DNA of 64,000 nt from Diploscapter coronatus (taxonomy: Eukaryota; Nematoda; Chromadorea; Rhabditida; Rhabditidae), in the NCBI GenBank assembly GCA_964036155.1, contig OZ038422.1, forward strand, positions 58,799,201 to 58,863,200, given 5' to 3'. The notes beneath the pieces are model-generated. The model did no database searches. It saw only the letters and a list, made by a program, of their open reading frames with translations, and was not told where the DNA came from. Positions 1-12,160 of this stretch are shown one piece after another. The position numbers and the translations under genes were made by a program. The stretch's first letter is position 1, and every line of letters starts with the position of its first letter.

Positions 1-3000
1 GCCCTCTATTCGTAACATGTGGCATTTGATTTGTAGCATTGTTAATTGCGCATTTGAATATTCTTGTAAATTGCATCCAATTGTTTCTTTTGGAAAAGAA
101 GTGTCCTTAGGTCCGGTGTTTCGAATAGACTACAATGTTAATGTTCCCCATCTTCTACCTGATCGATCATCTTCTCGAAAGTCTCCTTTTCGTATTCCCT
201 CAGTTTCTGGAAGTCCTCACTCGAAGTGATGTCCAGCTTGTGCTTGGTCTTCGGCTTTGGGGGCTCGAACGGGCACGTCAGAATCGCGATCTGAAATAAA
301 CACTAAAATACTGACAAATTTAGTAAATTCCAACCATGTGTCTACTTTAAAAATAAAGTAGAGCATTTTGATAAACACGATTTTGTATCAGGAAAAAGTG
401 TTTCGATTTTTAACAAATGACTTTTTATCTCAAAAGTAAAAATTACTCTACCTTAGCGTCCTTCAACTCCTTAGGCATCTGGGGATGCGACATGGTTTTG
501 TCGATGATGATTCCCTTCACGAGGACAGAATCCTCCAAGCGACCACCCACCTGAAATCAATCATTATTATTATTATTCCACTTCTTTCGTTTTTCTCCTA
601 CTTTTCCCTCGACTTTGATGAGTTCGAAGTTGACATCCTTTGTGTTCAGATCGGCCACAGACAGCACTGCATCCACAGCGATCTCTGCGAACTGCCGCAG
701 GGCGCGATTCACGCTGAAAATTTAGAAAAACGTTATTTGAATAGGCCTTTTCCGGCTTTTTTTTTTCCTTACATTTTGCTGCCGAGCGAGGTCTGAGCCG
801 TCTCGATGAGTCTCTCCTTCTCGTGGACGGGGAACTCATCAGCGATCGCGTCCAGTGTCTCGAGGGCCTGAAATTAGCGAGTTCATACAATCGAATTTTA
901 TCCCGAAGAATTTGTAATATTTCATTTTATCGTATGTATGTCTTGTAAAATTCACTAGCAAAAACTAGTTCTATTTGAAAGATTCGACTTTAATCCCAGA
1001 CTTTGATGAATTTTAGAAGTGACGGTAAAATTGTATGCTAATGAATATACTCAAGAGATCATGTATTATAGAATTTGTTTTTACCTTCTTGCAAGCCAGA
1101 TCGAATCCATCGGCGATTTTGATGGGGTGAATACCCTTGTCGATGAGGTGTTCGGCCTCCTCGAGCAAAGCTCCCGCGAGCACTGAAACAGTGGAAATGA
1201 GAAACTCGATAAAGCACCTGACGGGATGCTGAATATGCAGAATATGATTGTATCCGGGTAGAGCAAGAAGGGAAGGGGGAGAATCAAAGCACGAAAGGAA
1301 GAAAATAGGAAGAAGAAGATGATGAAGAAAGGTGTAGAATGTCTGAAGGAAGACAATTCAAGGTGAATGCAGAATGCACAAAATGGAAATGAAGATGAAG
1401 AGATAGACACAGGATGCTGATTGGATGCATTGAATAATGGCTGATGAATGCCGAATGAGCACAATGTTTGTATCCCCCCTCCTCTCGCCGCTTAGGGAGC
1501 AACCTTTATCACCTTCAACCGAGGGGAAATCAGTCAAGCGGATAATTCGCAGGTAAATAATTCCTCTCAAATAGACTAAACCGAGAGATCAAACTCGCAC
1601 AGGAAATAAATGTTGATGGAATAGATAAATGAAGAGGCAGACAAATTGAAAATTTTCACAGCCCTTAAAACTGACAAAATGCAAGCCGCTTATGCTCTGG
1701 ACGGAGATTATCACCGAAATGGCTGCATAATTCTTAGATCCTAAATCCCTCGGATATCCACATTTCATCCCAAAATCTCTAATTCCAACTAATCCTCTCC
1801 AAGATACAGAATGTAAATAATGATCGTCGTATCACGAAGAGTCGAAATGAAGCAGCATTGATTCGAGAAAATTGAACATAACAAACACGCAAAATGAGTG
1901 GAATGAAATAGGAAATAGTGAGAAAGAAGATGAAAGAGAAAAGGTAAGGGGATTGGCCAGGAAAGGGGAAGAGAAGGCAGACATTAATTTAATTGCGCGT
2001 TTAATCGAGGTCTTCTCACATTTCCCTGCATTCCCGCCATTGTTTCAATTGGCCATGCCTGAACACGTCACGCGCAGAAAACTGAACCTAGAAGTGCTCG
2101 ACTGAGGCTCACAATCTACCCACAAGCTCCTGTGACAGGACTAGAATGGAGTTTATACATCATTGTAATTTGTTTCCTTATAATATCACGGATGAAATAT
2201 TGAATATTGCGTATAAAGTTTAGCATGTAGCAAAAATCAGCAGAGGAGGTTTCATTATGATTATAGCAATATAAATTTATGTTGTACAATTGCAAAAACG
2301 CACGATTATGCTTCAGAGTATGAAAGAAAAAGGCTAGATAATTTATTATAAAGTAAAAAATCTTCTATAAAGACATTATGAGAGCCGTGACAACAAAGCG
2401 CTAAAAACAGTTCGAATTTGTAGTCGGCGCTTTTAAGAAGCGGCAAAAAATGGAAGGGGATGAATGTCAAAATAACCAGGACAATAATAAAGAAGCGACG
2501 GAAGGAATAAGTGTGGAAAAGTGCACGGCGCAGGAAATTAGAAATCCCCGACATTTAGGCGAAAATCTGTAAGAGAATGAACAAAGTACAATCAGCAATA
2601 ACAAGTTTTTGTATTTTACACCTGAAAATACTCAAAGATTCAACGATTATGGATCAGATGGGGCAGGTAAAGTGGATAAAAAGGTAAAAAAGATGGAGAA
2701 AGGAAATTGAGCCGGTAGACAGTTTCCAGATCGAGTTTAATTTCCGATGTCCTAGACAGGAAGGGAATAAGAATAGATGGATATGGAGCAAGAGTCAGGC
2801 AGTCAGTCAGGCTCAAGATCTAGAAGGTGCCCAAATAATTAACCAGCAAGACGAGATAAGAGCCGACCGAGGGATGTAATAAAAATGAAAATGTCTGCGC
2901 GCAGAGAGGAAAGGGACCTGAACTATGCAAATGGCAAATTAGAATTGGACTAGAAACTGAAAACTGCCAACAGACAAACAAAAAGAGGACAAAAAGAAAC

Positions 3001-6000
3001 AGAAACAGAGCAAATTGCCACTTGCAGGAGGGCTAATTAAAGAATGAAGACAGGAAAAGGGGAAGGAGGAAGGAGAGTCAGAAGCAGAAGGCGGAACAGT
3101 GACACGCAATGTCAGGACGAGGTAGAAGGGAATCAAAGAATATGGACACAAGGATTTCATAACACAGAAAAAAAAAAGCTGTGCATGAGTGTAAGAGGGA
3201 GGAATTGACTAGCAACCAGGAGACGCTGCAAATCAACGACAGACAGAATGGAGAATGGAATACTGAATGCAAAATGGAAGATGAAAATGGTGAGTAAGCA
3301 GCAAAGTTGAGAGAACAGCAAAAGAAATGAGAAGGGTATAACGGAAACTTCAAAGGAAGATACATAATATCGATCAAAATCGGGACTCTCAAGGAATTGA
3401 AAAGTTTCACATGTTACGAAAAATGGAATTCGAGAAGAAGTGCATAGAGCATGCGGAGTTTTGGCCTGACGAATTTCGTAGGATAATTACTTCAAAGATG
3501 TGAAAAATTTGTTTAGTCGTAATAACGTCCGTAAAGTGCATAACTCTGGCTTATCCTTATTAAGAGCTGAAGGAGGATAAAAGTTAAAGAAAGCGTGATA
3601 TAAAAATTAACCGAATGCACGTTTCTCATCATTATGTTTCCGAGCTCATTGGAAAGTCCACAGATATCAACTATTACTCATTTCCAAATCGGATGATAAA
3701 CTTCCAAGTTGATTGTGATGAGTGTTTTTAAGAAGAGAGTGTTCTGCAAATCTCACAGAATAGTTTCTTACTGACTAGGGGAGGTGGCAATAATTTTAAA
3801 AAATGAGTCTAGGCAAAAATGAATTACACCGTTCGATTCCTTATCACCAGATGAGCTCAACGATATTAGGTTTCGTTGGGAATTCCACCTTGAGTTCGTG
3901 GATCTCTCTAGTGAGCCTAACAGAACTTGATCTGTCTGTTGCATTCTCGCATTCCTAGAATAATTAACGCTACCTACAAATCATCGCTCTCCGATTAAAA
4001 CACAGAAGTGGCAAAACTCGGCAGAAAATCCGCAATTTCCTTTGAGCGCTCGAGTTAAAAATGCACCAGAAGAAGAAAAAGAGTGCAAAGCGATGTTAAA
4101 TGAAAAAGAAGGCAGTGGAACATATCTGAGCATGGAAAAGGAAAGAGAAGCATTGCATTAATGAGAAGGGGAAGGAGTTGTGAACCGAGAGAGGAATTGA
4201 ATTGGACAATCTGCAGGCAGAACAAGAAGAAGAAAGAAACAGCTATGCATAAATGTGAAGCAAAGCAGAGGCAAGGACAGAGGCAGACCAAAAGCAGCTG
4301 AGGCAGAGCCTAGAAGAGATCTCCATCTCACTCCTCACTCAGAGGCAGAAGCCTCGCTCAGACACATCGATTCTTCTGAATGCCCTGCACTCCTCTCCCA
4401 GTCCCTCTCCCTTCCCTTCTGCAGCTGCTTTTTCATGACGTCCTGCCTGCCTGCTTGCCTGTTGCCAGCTCTCCACTTCTAGATTAAAATGAAAAAGGCA
4501 ATATTTCCTGTTGAAACAATTCGAAAACATTAACTTATTCTCGCGCGAGATCTCTAAAAGGGAACTCGAAAACTTCGTATAAATTTGTGAAAGTCGAGAG
4601 GGGGCCGTGCAAAAAGGGGAATAAGTGACTGAATTATTTAATGAGGAGAGACAATGCGACTGAATATCTCAGTGGCCGACACTCGCCAAATATGTTCGAT
4701 TAGTGGAGAAATGAAGAAGTGGAGGGAAAAAATGAAGACAAGACAGGGAGAGAGTGGGAAAGAGACTGGCAGAAAGAAGCTGCAGGATTCTGAAGCGAAA
4801 GACGGTCGAAACACAGATCGAATGAGCGTACGTGATCTACTACGTCACAGAGGAGGATTTTAATAGATCAAAGAATTTTTTATGTGAACTTTGTTGAACA
4901 CTAGAAAACTGGCAATGATTGAAAATTTTTATTGGCTACATAGAAAATTGTACCTCTAGAGATGGTGGAATAAAGAAGGAAATCAACACTCTTCACCTTG
5001 AAATAATTACTGTCATACAAAAAGGAAGAACCAACAACGCTGCAATTTCAAATGTTACGAGAAAGAAATTCTAAATTTGGCATGTGCGATAAGGGAGCTG
5101 TGAAATATCAGTTAGTCCGATTTATCATTTGATCTATCAGATAAATCAAAATATTTTGGCGTACACGGAATATCGATTTTCAATATGAAAAATAGTAACC
5201 GACTACTAGCGATTTTGCTGATGATGATCGAGATAAAAACTGGGGAGAAGAGAAAATTCTAAGGCAATGTGATGTTCTTTAATCATTCCTTCCATTTTCC
5301 ATAGCAGGACATAGCAGAAGAGAATGTCGAGTTTCCATCTTTGTTTCCCTCTACTCTCCCCCATTCTCCATACTCTCTAGTCTTTCAGTCCCCCGTTTGA
5401 TTCTCCCGATTCGATTCCTCTTTTCCTTTTCAGGCAATCAATTTGTCTGTCTTCTTTCCACCTCTCATTTTTCACCCTCTCCGATTTTTCACTCGTTTAG
5501 TTTCTGCTTCTCTAGCTCATGCACTATTTCGGTCTCGCGCTTAGCCAATTTTTGTTTTTTGACTCATCGTCTGTGCAGAGGAGACGCAACGACAAAACCA
5601 AGTAGAAAATCAGTGAAAAATAGTGAAGGGAATGAGGAGAGGAGAAAAGAAGACAGAAGTGGGAATAGAGGGAAGCTGGGAAGGAGAGTGGGACTGGCAG
5701 AATGACAGGCCAACTGAAACAGAAACATTGAATTTGGAGAGATGGGAGGAGGACATTAAATCGGCGAAAAACTGTGCGAACGATATGAAGCGATAAAACG
5801 AATGAGACACAAGTTGGAGAATACGTCGATAGTTGCTAGTAGTTGTTTGGGAATAAGAAATTGTCAAGGATAAACTATTTTTTAAATCTAGCGCCTTTCA
5901 AAGAACTTCTAAAAGTATCAACAGAGACAGGTGATTTGGATAGTTCATCAAAATAAGCCATTTTTTCGGATCGTATAGACTTGTTGACATCTCGAATGAG

Positions 6001-9000
6001 GTGTGTTTTGAAGAGGAAGGAGGAGAATCGATATTTCGGTCAGTGATAATTCAATTTCGTCTATTCTTGTTGTTGAGAGAAGGTTTCCGAGTCCGAAAAA
6101 GGAAAGGGAAGGAGAAAGAAGAACATGAGCAATCTGTCAATCTGTGCTTCAATAATTGCATTCCTTTACTGACACAGACACACGAACACGGGGCTCGCGG
6201 AGGGAAGAATGCATGACGAAAGGTTCGAAAGGAAGAGAGGGAATGTGGAAAAGGTCAACAAAAACAAACTAAACGTAAATGATGATGCTGCAATGCATGA
6301 GAAGTTTGATAAGCATAAGATCATGAATTTTTAAGAGTGCACTATATATGAAACTCATCGAATCTTTCAGACTATATCAAGGGAGAACAGAGATAGCATA
6401 AAACTCCCAGATAATTCAGTCCAAATATCATAACCTGCGCAATATCATGATTTTTCATCTCCTATCAGATAGTCGAATTTCGTTTTAGAGATCAGTAAAT
6501 TTAATCAAGTTGTTATTAATTTCATTATCAAATTATCCATACAAGATCTTCGTCGAGATTATGCACCAGATCTAATTTAATTTACGGAGAATTACAAATT
6601 TTTCATGCGAGTCTAGTTAATTTCTACTGACACAAAGGTCCTATTTTTCGCGTCCCTCGAAATGTTAAAATATCTTCCAGACTTTAGGCGCATTTTGTCT
6701 GCTTGTCATCGGACAATTTCATGCATTCATAACAAATGCAACGAGAAGTAGAGGAAGACAAGGAAAAGAAATGACTGAATGAGACGAAGGGAAAGAGCAT
6801 ATTTATGCCTGCTCTTCTAAGTAATGGCTAATTTATAGACCGCAGACAAAAACTTGATTACTTTTTACCTAATTACAGAAAAACGTCTGCTCTCTCGAGT
6901 GAGTATTTAACAAATGAGCATTTACGAAGCCCCATTTAACTTGAAATTATTAAATTGAAAAATGCATTAATTAACTGCGAAACAGCTGAATTCGAGTGAG
7001 AAGAAGGAGACGATTAAATATGAAATGGGGAAAATGAGCAGTCAAATAAGGGGATAATGATTATTTTAAAGAAGAAGCGAAAGAACAGGGCAGGGTTCAG
7101 AAAGATCTGAAACTCGACGATTCTAAACGTGAAAAAGGAAAATCTTGTGGTGGAGGGAATGAAACTAAAGTCGAATATTGTTTACCTCTGGCAAACTCGC
7201 AAACTCGCCAAGACTCTTTCCAGATGCAATGAAACGCAATCAACTGCAATGAAGAATGGAGAAATGCAGGGAAGGAGTTTATGAAACTAGGGGAAATGAA
7301 AAAGTATGAGATTGGATGTAAGAATATTGCATGAACGCAGAGATTAATAATTTATTAATGTCATATGAAAGTCTGGAGGCAAAAACTTTCTCTACACTCA
7401 GACAAAACTTCATCGAATTCCATCTACCTTCGAAAAATTGAAATGTTTGATTCATTAGAAAAGAAAACTGGAAGTAATTCACCATGGTAACATTTTGGAA
7501 GTGCCAATTGTTGTGAGAATTGTAAATGACTATTATGAAGTGTACAGGATTGTGTCTAACAGTGTAGTACCTATGATTTCTCTCCACTACTCTCAGATGG
7601 AGATAGGCGAATTCCTTCTACGTTCTGCAGTCAGTTTCCTTCTCCTCGTCCCTTCTTCCTTTCCTGTTCCTTATCATTCTCTTTCCTTCTCTCCTTCTCT
7701 CTCCCTTTTCCTTTAGATGTCACGCGCAACTTCTACTCAACACACCGAACCAAAGAAATAGAAAATACTTGAAAGAACATGCAGAATGGCGAGTGAGAAG
7801 AGATGAAAAGTGCAAAAACAAAATCGATAGAGAGACAGACAGAGATGCATGAAATGAGAGAGGCAGAGAAAGAGAGACACTACGTAAACGCAAGTCTATA
7901 TCTCTAATAGGAGAAAAATTAGATGAGATTGGAGATAGAATGGAGAATGGAAGAGAGGAGAGAGCGCGAGGACGATACGCAACGTGAGCAAACAAACAAC
8001 ACATTTCGAAGAGGAGTTTTTGCCCGAATAAGCTGATCAATCAGAAATTAGAGAGTTCACGTCTAAAGCGACAGAATTAGCGCTATCCACAGATAGGAAA
8101 TCAGGCAGATGAAGTATAGCGCTACTTTCAAGAATAAGTTACAGACATGGTTTTTCATAAACTATAAGACTTTCCTCGTAATATAAAGCGGATTAGCCTA
8201 TAAAAATCCAGAAGTTCATCGATTTAATAAAGATTATGTTAATCTTAGAAATGTTTGAAAAATCGTCGATGAAAGATCTCTGTGAAATTCTGAAAAGTTT
8301 GGGGGGTTTGAGTGTAAGTCATTGTGGCAGCAGTTTGCTGGATTCAATTCATTTCGACAGTCCTATCTTTTCCCTTTCTTTCTGTCTCTTCATTTTTCTT
8401 TCAGCTTCGGCCTCGCACGTCACACAGCAAATATCAATCTGCGTGTTCTCTTGCGCCCTTCATTTTCGAGTAAATCGTTGGCAAAACCAGGCCAGGCAAG
8501 ACTCATCATTTCCTCTGCTCTCAAACCGTTTCATCCTCTTCTTTCAACCACAAAACTATGTGCCTACGCAAGAACCTACACTACACACCAATCAATTTTG
8601 GTTTCTTCAAAAGCCATTCAGCTCAGAAAGAAAATAACGTGGATGAAGAAGAAAATAAGTGTGAACTCTGCCAGACGAAGGAAGGATTTAATTCAGGGTA
8701 GCCGTACGATCTACCCCCTATGAGAGTTCCTTTAAAATTTTGCATCTCTAGCTAGAAATGGACTAAAATTTACATAATTAATGATGATATCATAACGCAG
8801 ATTTCGGCCTTGCGACCCACCCCCGTACATTTTCTGTGCCCGAACTAAATGCTACGTAGGTGTGAACTATCTAAATAAGCGATCACTAGATTGAGTAAAC
8901 CTTCCTAGAATCCATCAAAGTTTTATCGGGAATTTTGGAATGGAATAGAATCGGTTTCTTTGAATAAAAGACGTCAGTCTTAAACCTAATATGCAATGAT

Positions 9001-10871
9001 GTTTGGGAATAAAAATGATAAGGGAAAATGAAGACTGAAGGACGAGAACATGAGACTGTTAGGCAGTCAGATAGCAGAGAAGCCGTGTCAAGACTGATAA
9101 GGCTGGTGATAGCAGATATGACATGCAAGCTGAAGAGAAGGAACTCGTAAAGAAATGTGGAGTTTCAAATCAACAAGTTCAATAATCGGGCTGTGATTTG
9201 TAAACAGAAATTAATGAAATTCAATTTTTTTGCAAGCGACTAAACAAATAGCGAAGTATCTGAAGCAGAGCAAATATTCTATAAAAATCAAAAACTTAGA
9301 TATACTGAAATTCCTAGAGATTAGTAACTTGAAAAGACAACATGCATAATTAGAGTACATTTCCCTTGTCTATAGTCTCTATAAATTAACCTTTCTAGTT
9401 TGAAAAGCTAAGAGATTTTGTTAGTCCACCAAAATTTCAGGTAACATTCATGCAGAATTTGTAGACCTCACGAACTATGAAAATGCACTTCTGTCGAGAA
9501 TAATAATCTAAAATCGCTATGTTTCTCCCTTGCTTTCTACGCCCGACTAGAATTCGCCAATTTAGAAGGTCGAAACGATGAAAATTGGAGATAAAAAAGG
9601 AGAAAAATGATCGAAAGAAAATGGTTCGCGCTAAGCGAAGAAGAAAGAAATTAGGATAGATTTGAGGGCTTGGAAGAGGAGAAGAAAATGGCTAGATGAA
9701 GGGGAAGAGGAGATTGAATAAAGAAACCTCGCTCAGAATTAGTCATAATCAATGAAGCCAGAAAGGATAAAAGATCATGAAGTTAGACAGGATATTGAAA
9801 TTAGAATACACGGTTAATTTGGTAAATATTATTAAACAAGAAGAAGATAATCAATTTTCCCTATCCAGGTTGGTTAGTATTTTGTGGGTAAGTTGAAAGT
9901 TGAAAAGTGTGAACTAACCGACAACCCCCGTAGTGCCATCGCCAATTTCGTTGTCCTGGGACTTGCTGAGCTGTACCATGAGCTTGGCGACGTGGTGCTG
10001 GACGTCCATCTTCTCCATGATCGTCGCCCCATCGTTCGTGATCGTCACATCGCCGTCGGGGGAGACCTAAAAATATAATGCCTTGAGTTTAAGTGATTTT
10101 TTAAAGTACAAGCGAGAAAGAACGCCTCATGTTTTCTGCAAACAACTGATAACAGGAGTACAGGCACTATGCAACTTTTTAGAACGCTTTGTTATAAAAT
10201 AAGGATTTTAGAATAATTCAAACTCAATCGGAATGTTGCGACGAAGTAGGAATTAACCCAGTCTGATTTAACGTTGTACGCTTTCAATGTTAAACTCATT
10301 TGAACATGGTAAGATCATTTTGGCAAACAAACTCATGTTTCCCGTTCAACAACTATGCGCTCTGACATGGATGGTCTTAAATTTGTAATCTTCGAAGAGT
10401 TTGAAGACTCACAATCATTTTGTCGAGTCCGCGAGGTCCCAACGAGGAGCGCAGCGTGTTCGACACGGAGCGAGCAGCCAGAATGTGGCTCTGAAAATAT
10501 GCAAAGTCATTTTTATTCTTTCGAGATTACATGATTTTGCAAGAGTTCGAGAATAAACATAAACTTCCAACTCAATTCTTGTCAGTGCTGATCTTTATGA
10601 GTTGGTCACAACTAGTGAATATAATTAAGTCAGTCAATTCATCTAAATCATGTTAAATACTATCTTCTTCTTACAATGTTCAGGAATTAGCACGCATTGG
10701 TACTTGTTCAAACATACACAAGAAAATGAATGGGCATTTTTGAGCAAAGAAACCAGCGCTCCGTACCTTGAGTGCATCGACGCCAGTCAGCCTGCGCTGC
10801 TTCTCCTGGTCTCTCATGACGATGAACGGCTGGCCGTACTCGTCGAACAACAGCTGAGCCATCGCACTCAT
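1..10871 (-). CDS. cct-5: T-complex protein 1 subunit epsilon (CCT5), 5' part, cut by the window edge
   Basis: CCT5 is one of eight subunits of the cytosolic TRiC/CCT chaperonin, which folds actin, tubulin and WD40 proteins using ATP. Exons in gene order: 10767-10871, 10413-10490, 9919-10066, 1085-1182, 773-867, 602-713, 452-550, 159-290. All phases join and give 289 residues, the N-terminal half of a protein normally near 540; the rest lies left of the window. The start [16 protein letters not shown] matches the epsilon N-terminus. The nucleotide-binding segments LGPRGLDKM (exon 2) and [11 protein letters not shown] (exon 3) are intact, as are [13 protein letters not shown] and [20 protein letters not shown], which separate epsilon from other subunits. 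ATG follows a TTTTAG acceptor by 5 nt, suggesting trans-splicing. Intron 3 is 8.7 kb, all others under 600 bp. Family identification is firm; only the off-window exons are unknown. Confidence 0.95.
1183..9918 (-). other. 8.7 kb intron 3 of CCT5, purine-rich on the plus strand
   Basis: The intron runs from the donor at 9918 to the acceptor TTTCAG at 1183-1188. Long stretches (about 1200-4300, 5590-5720, 7740-7970) are GA-rich on the plus strand, broken by CT-rich blocks at about 4320-4460, 5330-5560, 7600-7715 and 8340-8530. Imperfect words such as gaatgcagaatg and agagaaagagaga recur. The open frames here are low-complexity products of this skew; none has a recognisable domain or a convincing splice chain. 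No nested gene or intact mobile element was found. Confidence 0.6.
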
Positions 10872-12160
10872 TCTGTCTAAAACAGAAAAATAAATGAAAT
10901 AATCCAAAGCCGATGGAGATGAAAATAAAAATGTAATTGCGATTTCATAATCGTGCATGAGTAAAGGAAGAGTAAGGATTGGAGAATTCAAGGAAAAATA
11001 GGTCGATATATGCAGATTTTTCTGGAATGATTTTTGAAAATTATTTGACAATTCAGAACAAAAAATAATGGATAAAAATGAAGAAAAAATCTAAAGTGGT
11101 CATATATTTTCTAGAAGAAACAACGGTGAGTGGAAAGAGAGCAGAGTAAAAGACGCGCAAAAAGAAGGGAAGACAGAAGAGGGGAGAAGAAGAGCAGTGG
11201 TCGTATTAGACCCCCTCGACCTTCGACCTTCGAGGGTTATCGCATTTTAGCTCCGAGCTCAGATTTTTTAAACCTCTAGCTTTAAAATTTAACGCTCGAC
11301 CTTTTCCTCGCTCTAATTAATGATTTTTTTTTCACAATAATTACCCATAATTATTATAATAGATGTGTTATCACAGTGCACCTAAGAGTGGATTTGATAC
11401 GAAAAATCAAAGAATGAACGGCTCATACAAGCAAACTAGGAAGTTCTTTCGAAGGGTCGTTAACACTTGACCTCAGAGCTCAGAGGTCAAGTGGTTTAAT
11501 ATATGACCACAAAAGGTCAAAGTAATTTTCACCCGAAAGAAAGTAGTTTGGCTTTCAATGAACCGTAAAAGAATAAAGAAATTTGCGATAGTTTGCTCAA
11601 GAAATTATTGGGTATTTGTGGGCAATTTATGTTTAGAAAAAAATTAAATTTGTTTGAAGTTGAATGAATTGCCAACCTGTATTGCCGGTCCTTGATCAGA
11701 TGCAACACAACGATCCAGATACTTTGAAGCAACCAAAGTTGTTGCTAAAATTTAGATGATTAGATTTTCCTAGAAAGTTTCAACAAAATTTCAGATATTC
11801 CATGGTTTTTCAACCATTTAAATTTTAAAAAATCTTGCGAGCCCGAATTTCAAAATTCATAAAATTCTGCGGAAATCAACAACGAAGAAGAAACAACAAC
11901 AAGGAAACAATCGAGAAATAACAAAATGATTTGTCATAACAAAAACAATGAAAAAGTTTGCAAAATCAATGACAGACAGACTCATATAAAAAGACCAGTT
12001 TTTTTCTTTTCTTCTCTTGTCTCCTCATACTATTTCTTAGAAAAACCAGTGTCTTTTTCTAGGAGCTGACAGAAATAACAACTTTAAAATACCGCGTTCC
12101 TTCAACATATTTAAATTTAGAAGGGGTAAGATAATAATCTGAATAAAATCTATGACAAAA
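10872..12160. other. Intergenic region between CCT5 and PWP2; probable CCT5 promoter and outron
   Basis: This gap lies upstream of CCT5 and downstream of PWP2, both on the minus strand. No supported coding exon was found. It holds the CCT5 5' acceptor (AG at 10877-10878) and a cluster of TGACCT/AGGTCA-type half-sites and palindromes at 11213-11236, 11465-11492 and 11504-11519, listed separately. Confidence 0.6.
11213..11519. promoter_or_regulatory. Cluster of AGGTCA-type half-site palindromes upstream of CCT5
   Basis: Three elements are visible. CCCTCGA at 11213-11219 is mirrored by TCGAGGG at 11230-11236, with CGACCTT repeated between. A 28-bp palindrome at 11465-11492 (two mismatched positions) holds TGACCT and AGGTCA as an everted pair. 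TGACC with AGGTCA at 11504-11519 forms a second everted pair. AGGTCA is the core half-site of many nuclear receptors. Binding here is inference; the palindromes themselves are directly visible. Confidence 0.4.

Noticed and set aside
573..890. Minus-strand open frame of 105 codons over CCT5 exons
   Set aside because: It is a different frame overlapping exons 5 and 6 of CCT5; the CCT5 frame is fixed by homology.
4055..8723. Many 60-130 codon open frames in the long CCT5 intron
   Set aside because: All are low-complexity (Ser/Leu/Phe or Lys/Arg/Glu) products of purine/pyrimidine skew without domains or splice chains.
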